From: Marinomonas colpomeniae
GTDB taxonomy: Bacteria; Pseudomonadota; Gammaproteobacteria; Pseudomonadales; Marinomonadaceae
Assembly (NCBI RefSeq): GCF_014803385.1
Contig: NZ_JACYFC010000001.1
Coordinates: 144,136 to 208,135, forward strand
Direction of reading: 5' to 3'
DNA length: 64,000 bases
The notes beneath the pieces are model-generated. The model worked only from the letters and a program-made list of their open reading frames with translations. It had not been told where the DNA came from and made no database searches. The position numbers and the translations under genes are program-made. How positions within the stretch are numbered: position 1 is the stretch's first letter; each line of letters opens with the position of its first letter. Positions 26,291-35,739 of this stretch are shown one piece after another.

Positions 26291-27640
26291 CTATTTATAT
26301 AGGCATCTTTCTAGTGAACCGCGGATATAGTCTTCATCGAGATTTTTTCCAATAAAAACCATTTTGTTGGTTGGTGCTTCATCACCCCAAGGTTTACCTT
26401 GTTGTGCACCAAGCAGCATATGAACTCCTTGATACACAATTCGATGACTTTCATCATGTATACCTAGCACGCCTTTCATACGGTAGATGTCAGCGCCTTT
26501 TTCTTGCAAGAAAATCCCTAGCCATGCATTGATAATATCGCCATCAAATACTCCCTGTAATTCGATAGATACCGAAGATACGACATCGTTGTGTTCATGC
26601 TCGGCATTAAAGTAATGCTCAGCCACGGGGAAATATTCTGTATCGTCTTGGCTTAAGAGTGCTAATTCAAACTCTTCAGGTGTGTGCTGAGCAAAAACAG
26701 CGATGTCTTTAGGTGTTTTTACTTCCAAATAGAACTCATACATATCCTGACCTTCTAGCTGAAGTTGATAGCACTGATTGGTTAGATTGAGTATTTGCTT
26801 ATGGTTAATGGGCTCACCTGTTTTCGAGAACTCAATAAATATCGTTTCTGCCAAATCAAGCACTGTGGTCTCAGAGGTCTTATTGACGTCAGTCATAAGA
26901 AAAGTCATGTCAGGATCTGGACCATTTGCCATTTTAAAATGATACTGTCCAGCTGGTAATTGCCATATGCCACCCCACTCGAAAGGGTACTCTGGTTCCA
27001 AAAAGTTTGGTTTCATATCCATGGCGCGTTGAAGGTTAAAACCACCTATGTCTAGTAGCTCCGCTATAGGGGCGTCAGCCATAGTGGCAGAATAGAACCC
27101 CGCTATTTTGTTCATGTCTTGCAAACGTTTTTTCAGGTCGAACATTTGATCTGTTGTTACTAAATCGGCTTTGTTTAATATTATGCGATCAGCGAAACCC
27201 ACCTGTGACATAACTTCATTAGTACCGTCATCTAGATGCATACTCACGTGCTTGGCATCCACAAGGGTGATAATACCATCAAGTTCGTATAGTTCATTAA
27301 TAGAAGGATCGACGAAAAATGTTTGCGCAACAGGGCCGGGATCGGCCATGCCTGTGGTTTCTAAAATGACGCGGTCGAATTTGTCTTTACGCTCAGCCAA
27401 TTCATTTAAAATACGAATTAAATCCCCACGGACAGTGCAACAGATACAACCGTTATTCATTTCGAATATTTCTTCATCGGCGTTAATCACTAGGTCTTGA
27501 TCTATGCCTATTTCACCAAACTCGTTCTCGATTACCGCGATGCGCAGACCATGCTCCTCTGACAAAATACGATTAAGCAGAGTCGTCTTGCCACTACCAA
27601 GAAAGCCAGTGAGCACGGTAACGGGAATCGTATTAGACAT
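26291..27640 (-). CDS. Second COG0523 GTPase, CobW C-terminal domain
   Basis: A 449-residue G3E GTPase of the COG0523 family. P-loop GFLGSGKTT lies at 12-20, the metal motif NGCICCTVRGDL near 63-74, the NKAD guanine site is visible, and a CobW C-terminal domain follows, longer than that of the first copy. The middle has the histidine-rich AEHYFNAEHEHND. The nearly identical Zur-like box in front suggests expression in zinc shortage. A role as a zinc metallochaperone is inferred; cobalamin synthesis is unlikely as no cob genes are nearby. Confidence 0.9.
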   Translation of the reverse strand: MSNTIPVTVLTGFLGSGKTTLLNRILSEEHGLRIAVIENEFGEIGIDQDLVINADEEIFEMNNGCICCTVRGDLIRILNELAERKDKFDRVILETTGMADPGPVAQTFFVDPSINELYELDGIITLVDAKHVSMHLDDGTNEVMSQVGFADRIILNKADLVTTDQMFDLKKRLQDMNKIAGFYSATMADAPIAELLDIGGFNLQRAMDMKPNFLEPEYPFEWGGIWQLPAGQYHFKMANGPDPDMTFLMTDVNKTSETTVLDLAETIFIEFSKTGEPINHKQILNLTNQCYQLQLEGQDMYEFYLEVKTPKDIAVFAQHTPEEFELALLSQDDTEYFPVAEHYFNAEHEHNDVVSSVSIELQGVFDGDIINAWLGIFLQEKGADIYRMKGVLGIHDESHRIVYQGVHMLLGAQQGKPWGDEAPTNKMVFIGKNLDEDYIRGSLERCLYK

Positions 27641-27663
27641 TTTTTTCTCCTAAGATATTTTTA

Positions 27664-27680
27664 TTATGTTATATCATAAC
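27664..27680. promoter_or_regulatory. Zur-like operator upstream of COG0523 gene 2
   Basis: On the minus strand the sequence reads GTTATGATATAACATAA, differing in one base from the box at 9195-9211. It lies 23 bases before the GTPase start, where a repressor would block the promoter. Confidence 0.7.
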
Positions 27681-27771
27681 TTTTAAGTGTGTTGACGATA
27701 CTCCTTGGAAGCCAGTTTTTCAAGATTTACGAGTGAGGGTCATTAACAGAAGTGTCATTACTTTTATTGGC

Positions 27772-29220
27772 TTACAAACCTTTCACTAATATGCACAAGG
27801 TTTTTAATTGTTGATAAGTATTGAGTTTATCAACAATGTTTTCCGGATATGAATCAACAGAAAAATCCAGCGGCCAGCCGCAGTTGATCCGAAAGCAGTC
27901 ATGATAAAAATCATGCGTACTAAAACAAGCGCCACTGCGCATGTCGATCTGTTTTTCTAGAGCGGCTTTTTCTAGCTCGATGCTATTTAAGTTCGGGATC
28001 TGAACCCAGAGAACCATGCCGCCTTGCGGTTGGCTTATTCTTGCTTCATTGGGCAAATGTTCAATAAGAAACTGTCGATATTGATGGACTTGTTTACTGA
28101 GCATTAAGCAGGTTTTATTTACATGGCTGCGATAATCCCCTGTATTGATAAATTCTGCCATAGAGGATTGCATTAAACCGTTTACGCCAAATCCTGTGGC
28201 GATGTGTTTTTTTAGATACTGGGCTAAATATCGCCCCGGTAAACACCAACCAAGACGCAAGCCCGCAGCGAGGGTTTTTGATACCGAACCACACCAAAGT
28301 ACATAACCTTCTTTGTCCCAATGTTTCGAAGGTAGGGCGTTTTGCTTTTGATGGCTGAGTTCAAAATAAATATCGTCTTCAATCATAGGTGTTTGGTATG
28401 TCGCAGCCAATTGGGCCAGCGCTTGTTTCTGTTTGGCTGGTAAGGTTAATCCTGTTGGATTGATGTTCGAGGTGCTGAAAAGCGACGCGGCGACTAAGCC
28501 TTGCTGCAATATCGATTCGAAATATTCCAAATCGAGCCCTGTTTCTTGCACTGGAATTTCAATGACATTGCGAGAAAGGCCGACCAACAAATCCAATAAA
28601 CCACTGAAACAAGGCGAGCCAATCGCAATGGTATCGCCTTCGTTGGTGGTGGTTTCTATGGCTGTGCGTATTGCATCGATACAACCATGAGTAATCACCA
28701 ATTCGTCTGCTAGAAAAGAAAGGTTGTCATACTGAAAGTGATTGGCTAACGAGCTTCTTAAATTTTGTTCACCTTGTGGCTCAGGGTAGTCAAATAGTTG
28801 TTGTCCTGCTCTCCTGGTGACGCGCTTTATGCAACGTTGTAACTCGTTGGTGGGTTGTAGCTCTGGCGCAATCATCGATGTTCCCAATGGCGTAAAAAGT
28901 GCTGATATTGGGTTGTAGCCATTACTCGGTGCGAATTTTTTGGGATCTCGTTGTTCCATGTTTTGAAAGTCTATCGTAGGAAAAATATTGCCCTCAGGTT
29001 GATTAATCATGTGTTGATTGGCAACAAAGTAGCCTGATTGTGGTTGTGCGTATATCCAGCCCGTTTGTTGTAGATAATCATAGGTTTTGGTGGCGGTTGT
29101 CATGCTCACTTGATGTTGTTTCGCCATCGCTCGTAAGGCGGGTAAGCGCGTACCAACCGATAATTTTTGCGATTTGATGTCTTCAATAAATTGATTGGCG
29201 AGGCTTTCGTATAGCGTCAT
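27772..29220 (-). CDS. MocR-type GntR/aminotransferase transcription regulator
   Basis: A 482-residue MocR regulator: an N-terminal GntR winged helix (about 1-75, with LPALRAMAKQHQVSMTTATKTYDYLQQTGWIYAQPQSGYFV) joined to a fold-type I aminotransferase domain. In that domain the PLP lysine lies in CGSVSKTLAAGLRLGW, and NINPTG and the DDIYFE motif are intact. MocR proteins sense PLP or amino acids and often control a divergent transporter. Here the divergent genes encode EamA and LysE exporters, its likely targets (inference). Confidence 0.9.
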   Translation of the reverse strand: MTLYESLANQFIEDIKSQKLSVGTRLPALRAMAKQHQVSMTTATKTYDYLQQTGWIYAQPQSGYFVANQHMINQPEGNIFPTIDFQNMEQRDPKKFAPSNGYNPISALFTPLGTSMIAPELQPTNELQRCIKRVTRRAGQQLFDYPEPQGEQNLRSSLANHFQYDNLSFLADELVITHGCIDAIRTAIETTTNEGDTIAIGSPCFSGLLDLLVGLSRNVIEIPVQETGLDLEYFESILQQGLVAASLFSTSNINPTGLTLPAKQKQALAQLAATYQTPMIEDDIYFELSHQKQNALPSKHWDKEGYVLWCGSVSKTLAAGLRLGWCLPGRYLAQYLKKHIATGFGVNGLMQSSMAEFINTGDYRSHVNKTCLMLSKQVHQYRQFLIEHLPNEARISQPQGGMVLWVQIPNLNSIELEKAALEKQIDMRSGACFSTHDFYHDCFRINCGWPLDFSVDSYPENIVDKLNTYQQLKTLCILVKGL

Positions 29221-29359
29221 TACATGACCTTTAGCTTAATTAATAAAAACGTTTTTTGTGAATTGTACTCTGTTTTTTGTTAAAAATTGAATCTGCACTC
29301 TTTTTGTTTTTTCACTGATACTGCTGTTATTGACATTATTCTTGATAGAGAACGCAGAA

Positions 29360-30247
29360 ATGAAATTACGAGATTTAGGGTTATTGTTTGCTTTAATGGC
29401 GCTGTGGGGATTTAACTTTAGTGTGATTAAGCTTGGGGTGAATACGATTGATCCTTTGGTGCTCACCGCATTACGTTTCAGTTTTGCTGTGTTTCCCTTA
29501 GTGTTTTTTATTAAAAAGCCTGATGTGCAATGGCGTTATTTAATCGCTTATGGCTTGTCTTTTGGTGTTGGCGTTTGGGGGATGACGACCTTGTCGATTG
29601 GTGCTGGATTATCGGCTGGCATGGCATCTTTGTTATTGGATATGAGTGTCGTGAGTGGTTTATTTGTAGGTTGGTTTTTCCTTCACGAGAAGATCACTAA
29701 GAATAAACTTTTGGGTACAGGCCTAGCCTTATTAGGTTTGGTGTTGATCATGTACTCAGAAGGCGGAGCGGTTACTTTAAAAGGCTTAGTTTTTGTGTTG
29801 ATCGCTTCGATATTTTGGAGCTTTAATGCTTTGATTGTGAAGCGAGCCAATACCCAATCCATCTTTGCTTTTAATATTTGGGGAATGCTATTCGCCCCTT
29901 TGCCATTGCTATTATTGGCCGTGTTTTCTCATGGTTCAGAAATAGTGACAAACCTGCCTAATCAGTTTAACCAATGGACGCTGTTTTCTGCTTTGTTTCA
30001 GGCGTATCCAACGACCTTGTTGGGCTATTGGTTCTGGAATAAGATGATTATGAAATACAGCATTTCAAGCGTTGCGCCCATGACATTACTGGTGCCTGTA
30101 TTTGGTATCTTGGGTGGGTGTTTTTTTTATGATGAAGTGATTGGCGTGAACCAGTTAGTGGCGGCCATACTCATTCTATCGGGATTGTTTATTGGGCAAA
30201 TGGCGTTACCACGGTTCTTACAGATTAATAAGACCAAAATCATATAG
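29360..30247 (+). CDS. EamA/DMT-family transporter
   Basis: A 295-residue membrane protein with ten hydrophobic helices in two EamA repeats (residues about 5-135 and 145-285). The start is ATG at 29360 behind AGAGAACG; the frame is open upstream to a TTG at 29330, which may instead be part of the TTGACA -35 element. Members export amino acids or metabolites. It is divergent from the MocR regulator and precedes a LysE exporter by 10 bases, so the two form an operon. Confidence 0.88.
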   Translation: MKLRDLGLLFALMALWGFNFSVIKLGVNTIDPLVLTALRFSFAVFPLVFFIKKPDVQWRYLIAYGLSFGVGVWGMTTLSIGAGLSAGMASLLLDMSVVSGLFVGWFFLHEKITKNKLLGTGLALLGLVLIMYSEGGAVTLKGLVFVLIASIFWSFNALIVKRANTQSIFAFNIWGMLFAPLPLLLLAVFSHGSEIVTNLPNQFNQWTLFSALFQAYPTTLLGYWFWNKMIMKYSISSVAPMTLLVPVFGILGGCFFYDEVIGVNQLVAAILILSGLFIGQMALPRFLQINKTKII

Positions 30248-30257
30248 GAGAAAATGA

Positions 30258-30884
30258 ATGCAAGATATTCATTACGGTTTGATTATGATCGCCGCACTTA
30301 TTGCGACGGGAAGTCCAGGGCCAGCGACATTAGCCATTGCAGGAACTTCAATGAATTTTGGCCACCGTCATGGGATTGTGATGGCGTTAGGCATATTAAC
30401 AGGGTCTTTTATATGGTCCTTTTCGGCTGCATTCGGCATGGCGGCCTTGATGTATGCGAATGCATGGTTGTTTGATATTTTTCGTTATTTTGGCGCGGCG
30501 TATTTACTGTATTTAGCCTACAAATCGTTCAAATCCGCTTTATCTCCTAAAGAACTCATATTAGAGAGAACGGTGGGATTTTCGATAAGAAGTGCGTATT
30601 TACGAGGGTTGGCGATTCATCTTACGAACCCTAAAGTCATCTTGTTTTTTGGTGCGTTATATTCAATGGGCGTGCCTAGCACTGTTGGTATAGATGGATT
30701 GCTATCGATTATTTTTCTTGTGGGAATACAGAGCGCTTGCCTGTTTATCGGTTATGCCCTGTTATTTTCTTATGCCCCCGTCAGGCATTTCTATTTTAAA
30801 ATGAGTCGTGTTTTTGACACTGCTTTCGCGTTTTTCTTCGGCGTCGCCGGTATTAAAATACTGCTGAGTAAGCTAACGGCTTAA
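30258..30884 (+). CDS. LysE-family amino acid exporter
   Basis: A 208-residue membrane protein with six hydrophobic helices, of the LysE/RhtB family. The conserved GSPGPATLAIAGTSMNFGHRHGIVMALGI near residues 15-43 and the GLAIHLTNPKVILFFGAL motif are present. It exports an amino acid or similar small molecule. An AGGAGAA ribosome site overlaps the stop of the EamA gene, so the pair is translated from one mRNA. Confidence 0.9.
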   Translation: MQDIHYGLIMIAALIATGSPGPATLAIAGTSMNFGHRHGIVMALGILTGSFIWSFSAAFGMAALMYANAWLFDIFRYFGAAYLLYLAYKSFKSALSPKELILERTVGFSIRSAYLRGLAIHLTNPKVILFFGALYSMGVPSTVGIDGLLSIIFLVGIQSACLFIGYALLFSYAPVRHFYFKMSRVFDTAFAFFFGVAGIKILLSKLTA

Positions 30885-30928
30885 CTCAGCCTTTGCTATG
30901 ATGGCTTTTATTTTCCAGAGCTTTTCTT

Positions 30929-31906
30929 ATGTACGATGCATCGTTATGGCAACCCAGTGCTGATCTCTCCATTTTAAAAAAGCGTGCTCAGCTGCTGAAG
31001 GCTGTTCGCGCTTTTTTTGATACACGATATGTGATGGAAGTGGATACGCCTTGCTTGTCGTTGGGAAGTATTTCTGATCCTCATATTGAAGTGTTAAACA
31101 GTCATACTCGCTCCCAAGGCCAAGATTTAACCTACTATTTACAGACTTCTCCTGAATACGCTATGAAACGCCTGCTTTGTGCTGGCTCTGGTTCTATTTA
31201 TCAATTGGGGAAAGTCTTTCGAGCGGAAGATGTTGGTCGTCGTCACAGTATCGAATTCACCATGCTGGAATGGTATCGTGTTGGATTTGACCATTGGCAA
31301 TTGATGGATGAAATTCAGTGTTTACTGGTGACCTTGTTTGGTGATGACTCTCTACAGTGTGAACGTCTAAGCTATCAAGATGCATTTCTGCGTCACACAG
31401 GACTTGACCCTTTTTCAGCCAGCTTGGCTCAGTTGCAAGAATATTCTCATGCATGCACCGAATACGGGTTACAAGAAGTCGACAGAGATACCTTATTAGA
31501 GTTGATTTTTTCCAGTGTGGTAGAGGCTGCTATAGGTACTCAGCAGCCTTGTTTTGTTCATAGTTATCCCGCGTCGCAAGCCGCGTTAGCAAAGACACAC
31601 ATGGATGAAAATGGTCAGCTGGTCGCCGCAAGATTCGAGTTGTATTGGCAAGGTATGGAACTGGCAAATGGGTATCATGAACTGACGGATGCAGAAGAAC
31701 AGGCAAAACGTTTTGCTGAAGATAAAGCGACCCGTTCATCTTTAAAACTTGCAGACAGACAGTTTGATGAGCGCCTGATTCATGCACTAGAAAGTGGTAT
31801 GCCTGAATGCGCTGGCGTGGCATTGGGTATTGATAGGTTGTTAATGCTGAAGTGTAGTAAGTCACATATTTCTGAAGTATTGCCGTTTGCCCATTCACGC
31901 TCTTGA
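30929..31906 (+). CDS. epmA: EF-P (R)-beta-lysine ligase EpmA
   Basis: A 325-residue homologue of the catalytic core of class II lysyl-tRNA synthetase, without the anticodon-binding domain, as in EpmA/PoxA/GenX. It joins (R)-beta-lysine to K34 of EF-P. Class II motifs are visible: motif 2 VFRAEDVGRRHSIEFTMLEWYR, and motif 3 GVALGIDRLLML near the end. The TYYLQTSPEYAMKRLL segment is typical. It completes the EF-P modification set with epmB and efp in this window. Confidence 0.95.
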   Translation: MYDASLWQPSADLSILKKRAQLLKAVRAFFDTRYVMEVDTPCLSLGSISDPHIEVLNSHTRSQGQDLTYYLQTSPEYAMKRLLCAGSGSIYQLGKVFRAEDVGRRHSIEFTMLEWYRVGFDHWQLMDEIQCLLVTLFGDDSLQCERLSYQDAFLRHTGLDPFSASLAQLQEYSHACTEYGLQEVDRDTLLELIFSSVVEAAIGTQQPCFVHSYPASQAALAKTHMDENGQLVAARFELYWQGMELANGYHELTDAEEQAKRFAEDKATRSSLKLADRQFDERLIHALESGMPECAGVALGIDRLLMLKCSKSHISEVLPFAHSRS

Positions 31907-31975
31907 TGATTGTTTTTATAGTCTCAGGGTAGTTACTAAAATAATAACAATGACGTACTAGTTTTTGGAGTCAAA

Positions 31976-34267
31976 GTGTTGAAAGAAAAATACGGTGTGA
32001 GTATGAAATGGTTTGCGTCATCAAAACAGGCCGTTTGGCTGTATTTTTGTGCATTTTTCATCGTCATTTTATTGATCTGGAAAGGTGGCGAAGCCGTTCG
32101 CAATCAGCAAATTAAGACTTTACGACTTGATTCCTTTGAAGAGTTAAATCAGCTTGCCAGTGTGTTAGAAAGTGCTATTGCCAAATACCAGCACATGCCA
32201 ACTTTGCTGGCTTCTAACGATAGAGTGAAAAAGGCTCTGCGAGATGGTTTTGAATCAGACATCAATCAGTTGAATCGAGAACTAGAGCAAATCAACCGGA
32301 TTACCGAAGCATCGGACAGTTATATTTTGAATGCGGATGGATTGACGATAGCCGCTTCTAACTACGCAGGTGCCAGTAGCTTTGTTGGCAGTAATTATGT
32401 ATTTCGACCTTATTTTAAAGACGCTATTGTAGGCAAACCAGGACGATATTATGCATTAGGCATTATGTCGAATCGCCGCGGCTATTATTTTTCTTACCCT
32501 ATTTATGAAGGCGATTCTATTATAGGCGTGGCGGTTGTAAAGGTGGATTTAACACAATTTGAAAAACGTTTTGCCAACCAAAATTATGAGTTTGTACTAT
32601 TAGATCCAGATAATGTTGTATTTAGTGGCTCCCGTCCTAACTGGCTGTATCGCGTATTAGGTGAGTTATCTCATGAAGAGCTAAAACGCATTGCGGATTC
32701 TCAGCGTTATGGCGATAAAACGATTGAAAAATTGGCGATCACCTACAAGAAGCCGTTTGATGATCAGTCTTACATTGTAGAAATTCTAGAAAATCGGATG
32801 ACGAACAATAGCGATAATTTGAATCGCGTTTCTTACCTTAAAATGAGTCGACCGATTCGTCTGTTGAATTTCCAAATTTCTATTTTAGCACCGCTTAAAA
32901 TCATCAATGAAGATATTGCATTATGGCGTGCTATTTTTGCTGGTGGTGTGACGATTACCGCCTTACTTTTTGGTTTGGCTATGTTGCGTACTCGAATGTT
33001 GCGTGAGCGTTCCGATGCTAATGAAATGACACGACACAATCAGGCTTATATTCGTGAGGTCATTCAAAATACTCAGGCAGGCTTGGTGACGTTGGACGGA
33101 AGCCACAGAATAGAGTCTTTTAACCCTGCCGTTGAAAAGCTAGTAGGACAACCACTTGCGCCTTTGGTGGGGCAGCCTTTGAGTGTTTTATTTCAACCTG
33201 ACGAGCAAGATGCATCAATATTATCTGATCATGAGAATTTTTGGGATGCGGCAAACAGTTTAGGTATTAAAGTTCTCACTAGAGAAGGCCGCTTATATTA
33301 TTCGAATAAGGTGTCTGTACCTGTAGAAATGACTCTGTGTGAAATGCAGTTGCCTAATCGCCTTAGTTATTTGGTTACTTTCCATGATATGACAGAGCGT
33401 AAACGTTATGAGCAAGAAATCACCCAAGCGAGAATAGATTTAGAAGAGCGAGTAAAAGCCAGAACCTTCGAATTGGAGAGTGCGAACACACGATTACGTG
33501 ATGAAATGGAAGAGCATAAGGGGACTCAGCGTGAGCTAATTCAAACGGCGAAATTGGCTGTGTTGGGCCAGCTCAGTGCGGGTTTAAATCACGAGTTAAA
33601 TCAACCATTAACGGCTATTCGAGCCTTTGCTGGTAACAGTTTAAAGTTTCTTGATAGAGGCCTTTATGATCAGGCTCATGCAAACTTGCAGCATATTAAC
33701 CAGCTTGGTCATCATATGGGGGATATCATTGCTCGTTTCAAAGTATTCGCTCGTAAAGGTGATGTTCAGCATGGACCTATTGCGGTTCAAACTGCCATTA
33801 TGGGGGCGCTTAAAATTATTGGCACTCGTTATAAAGAAGTAGATATCACGCTCACAGTAATGGAAGACCAAGACTTTATCGTCAATGGTGATATGGTTTT
33901 TTTAGAGCAAGTTTTAGTTAACTTATTGGCAAACTCTGCTGATGCGATCGTAGAGCAGCCGAATGGCTCGCGACAGGTTGCTATCATCCAAACGGCTATA
34001 GAAAACGACATTGTTATTCGCATACAGGATTCAGGAAGTGGTTTAAGTGAAGAGGCGATTAAGCATCTTTTTGAACCCTTCTTTACATCTAAATCGTCGG
34101 GGTTGGGTTTAGGTCTCGGCTTGTCTATTAGTCAGCGTATAGTTGAAGCGATGGGTGGGCAAATTAGTGCACAGAACCAAGTAACAGGTGGTGCAGAATT
34201 TTGTGTTAGGCTACCTCGTTTTATTCCACATACATCCCTTTCTGATGCAGCTATAGAGGAACACTAA
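31976..34267 (+). CDS. dctB: DctB-type sensor histidine kinase
   Basis: A 763-residue membrane histidine kinase of the C4-dicarboxylate sensor family. Membrane helix 1 is at about 18-37 and helix 2 at about 318-337, enclosing a periplasmic double-PDC sensor domain. A PAS domain follows (about 355-475), then a coiled segment. The phosphoacceptor is H539 in LNHELNQPLTAIRAF, followed by a HATPase with GSGLSEEAI and GLGLGLGLS. The start is GTG at 31976 with a TTGGAG site five bases away. It shares one base with dctD's ATG (TAATG). Confidence 0.92.
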   Translation: MLKEKYGVSMKWFASSKQAVWLYFCAFFIVILLIWKGGEAVRNQQIKTLRLDSFEELNQLASVLESAIAKYQHMPTLLASNDRVKKALRDGFESDINQLNRELEQINRITEASDSYILNADGLTIAASNYAGASSFVGSNYVFRPYFKDAIVGKPGRYYALGIMSNRRGYYFSYPIYEGDSIIGVAVVKVDLTQFEKRFANQNYEFVLLDPDNVVFSGSRPNWLYRVLGELSHEELKRIADSQRYGDKTIEKLAITYKKPFDDQSYIVEILENRMTNNSDNLNRVSYLKMSRPIRLLNFQISILAPLKIINEDIALWRAIFAGGVTITALLFGLAMLRTRMLRERSDANEMTRHNQAYIREVIQNTQAGLVTLDGSHRIESFNPAVEKLVGQPLAPLVGQPLSVLFQPDEQDASILSDHENFWDAANSLGIKVLTREGRLYYSNKVSVPVEMTLCEMQLPNRLSYLVTFHDMTERKRYEQEITQARIDLEERVKARTFELESANTRLRDEMEEHKGTQRELIQTAKLAVLGQLSAGLNHELNQPLTAIRAFAGNSLKFLDRGLYDQAHANLQHINQLGHHMGDIIARFKVFARKGDVQHGPIAVQTAIMGALKIIGTRYKEVDITLTVMEDQDFIVNGDMVFLEQVLVNLLANSADAIVEQPNGSRQVAIIQTAIENDIVIRIQDSGSGLSEEAIKHLFEPFFTSKSSGLGLGLGLSISQRIVEAMGGQISAQNQVTGGAEFCVRLPRFIPHTSLSDAAIEEH

Positions 34268-35625
34268 TGCAAAGTGGTAACCAAGTACTCTTAATTGATG
34301 ATGAGCAAGCGGTTCGCATGGCTATTTCTCAGACATTGCAGCTGGAAGATTTTGATGTCGCTGAATTTTCAAGTACGCAAGGTGTTGTTGAACGCCTGTC
34401 TTTGGATTGGTCCGGCGTCATTGTTAGTGATATTAACTTGCCTGGAAAAAGTGGTTTAGAGCTTTTTGAAGAAGTTAAAAAAATAGACGCTGAAATTCCT
34501 TTTATTTTAATTACAGGTCACGGTGACATCAGTATGGCTGTCAGTGCAATACGTGACGGTGCCTATGATTTTATTGAAAAACCTTTTTCTAACGAAGATT
34601 TTATTGAAGTTGTACGTCGAGCCTCTGAAAAACGTCGTTTAACGTTAGAGAATCGAAACTTACGTCTTGAATTGGTAGCGCAAAATGCGCCAGGCCCCCG
34701 AATCATTGGTAACACATCGGGTATTCACCGTTTACGTCAGGCGCTATTACATGTGGCGGACACTGCCGCAGATATCTTAATTCAAGGTGAGACTGGCACA
34801 GGGAAGGAGTTAGTTGCCCGATACATTCATGAACATAGCTCACGTCGAGGCCATGCTTTCGTAGCTATTAACTGTGGCGCAGTACCTGACTCTATTATGG
34901 AATCTGAGCTTTTTGGTCATGAAAAGGGTGCTTTTACAGATGCTAAAACTCAGCGTATTGGTAAGTTAGAACACGCTAATGGTGGTACTTTATTTCTTGA
35001 TGAAATTGAAAGCATGCCCATGTCTATGCAAATACGTTTATTGCGTGTTTTGGAAGAACGTCGCTTAGAGCGTTTAGGGTCAAATACTGGTATTGATTTA
35101 GACTTGCGGATTTTAGCTGCGACTAAAGTAGATCTGAAACAACTGAGTGAAGGTGGCACGTTTCGCGAAGATTTGTATTATCGATTAAACGTAGTGCGAG
35201 TAGATATTCCGCCATTGCGTGAACGAAAAGATGATATCTCACTGCTCTGGCAACATTTCTGTTTGGTGGCCATCGCGCAATATAAGCGTGAGTCTGAATC
35301 TATTTCGGCAGAGCGAATGCACAGCTTATTAACCTACGATTGGCCAGGTAATGTACGAGAGTTAAGAAACCTTGCTGAGCGATATGTTTTGATGGGTGAG
35401 GCTGGGTCTTTTGAGTTCGATGAAATTATCACAAATGAGAATAATCCCGGTGTCATGACTTTACCAGAGCAAATGGAGCGTTTCGAAAAAACCTTGTTAG
35501 AACAGGAATTAATGCGCCAAAAAGGGTCAATAAAAAGCACCATGGATGCACTTGGCCTGCCTCGTAAAACGCTGTATGACAAAATGCGGAAATATGGTTT
35601 AGATAAGGACATTTTTAAGCAGTAA
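34267..35625 (+). CDS. dctD: DctD-type sigma-54 response regulator with GAFTDA motif
   Basis: A 452-residue NtrC-family activator: receiver domain with phosphoacceptor D55, AAA+ domain with Walker A GETGTGK (174-180) and Walker B TLFLDEIE (241-248), and a C-terminal Fis-type helix-turn-helix (about 415-445). The sigma-54-contact loop reads GAFTDA at 221-226 rather than the usual GAFTGA: D225 replaces glycine, clear in the codons GGT GCT TTT ACA GAT GCT. It probably controls dctPQM at 39.5-43.0 kb. The gene is coupled to dctB. Confidence 0.92.
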   Translation: MQSGNQVLLIDDEQAVRMAISQTLQLEDFDVAEFSSTQGVVERLSLDWSGVIVSDINLPGKSGLELFEEVKKIDAEIPFILITGHGDISMAVSAIRDGAYDFIEKPFSNEDFIEVVRRASEKRRLTLENRNLRLELVAQNAPGPRIIGNTSGIHRLRQALLHVADTAADILIQGETGTGKELVARYIHEHSSRRGHAFVAINCGAVPDSIMESELFGHEKGAFTDAKTQRIGKLEHANGGTLFLDEIESMPMSMQIRLLRVLEERRLERLGSNTGIDLDLRILAATKVDLKQLSEGGTFREDLYYRLNVVRVDIPPLRERKDDISLLWQHFCLVAIAQYKRESESISAERMHSLLTYDWPGNVRELRNLAERYVLMGEAGSFEFDEIITNENNPGVMTLPEQMERFEKTLLEQELMRQKGSIKSTMDALGLPRKTLYDKMRKYGLDKDIFKQ

Positions 35626-35739
35626 TCTTTGGTCTAGAGTAGTAATTGTACTATTATATTAACCTCTAATTATTAGACATAACGCTCTGAATGATTAGCT
35701 TATATCTTTTAATAACATTTCTTATTGTTTGGAGGTTAA

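Noticed and set aside
26291..27640. CobW cobalamin-synthesis gene
   Set aside because: No cobalamin genes are present and a Zur-like box lies in front, so a zinc role is more likely.
27772..29220. Simple aminotransferase
   Set aside because: The N-terminal GntR winged helix shows it to be a MocR-type regulator.
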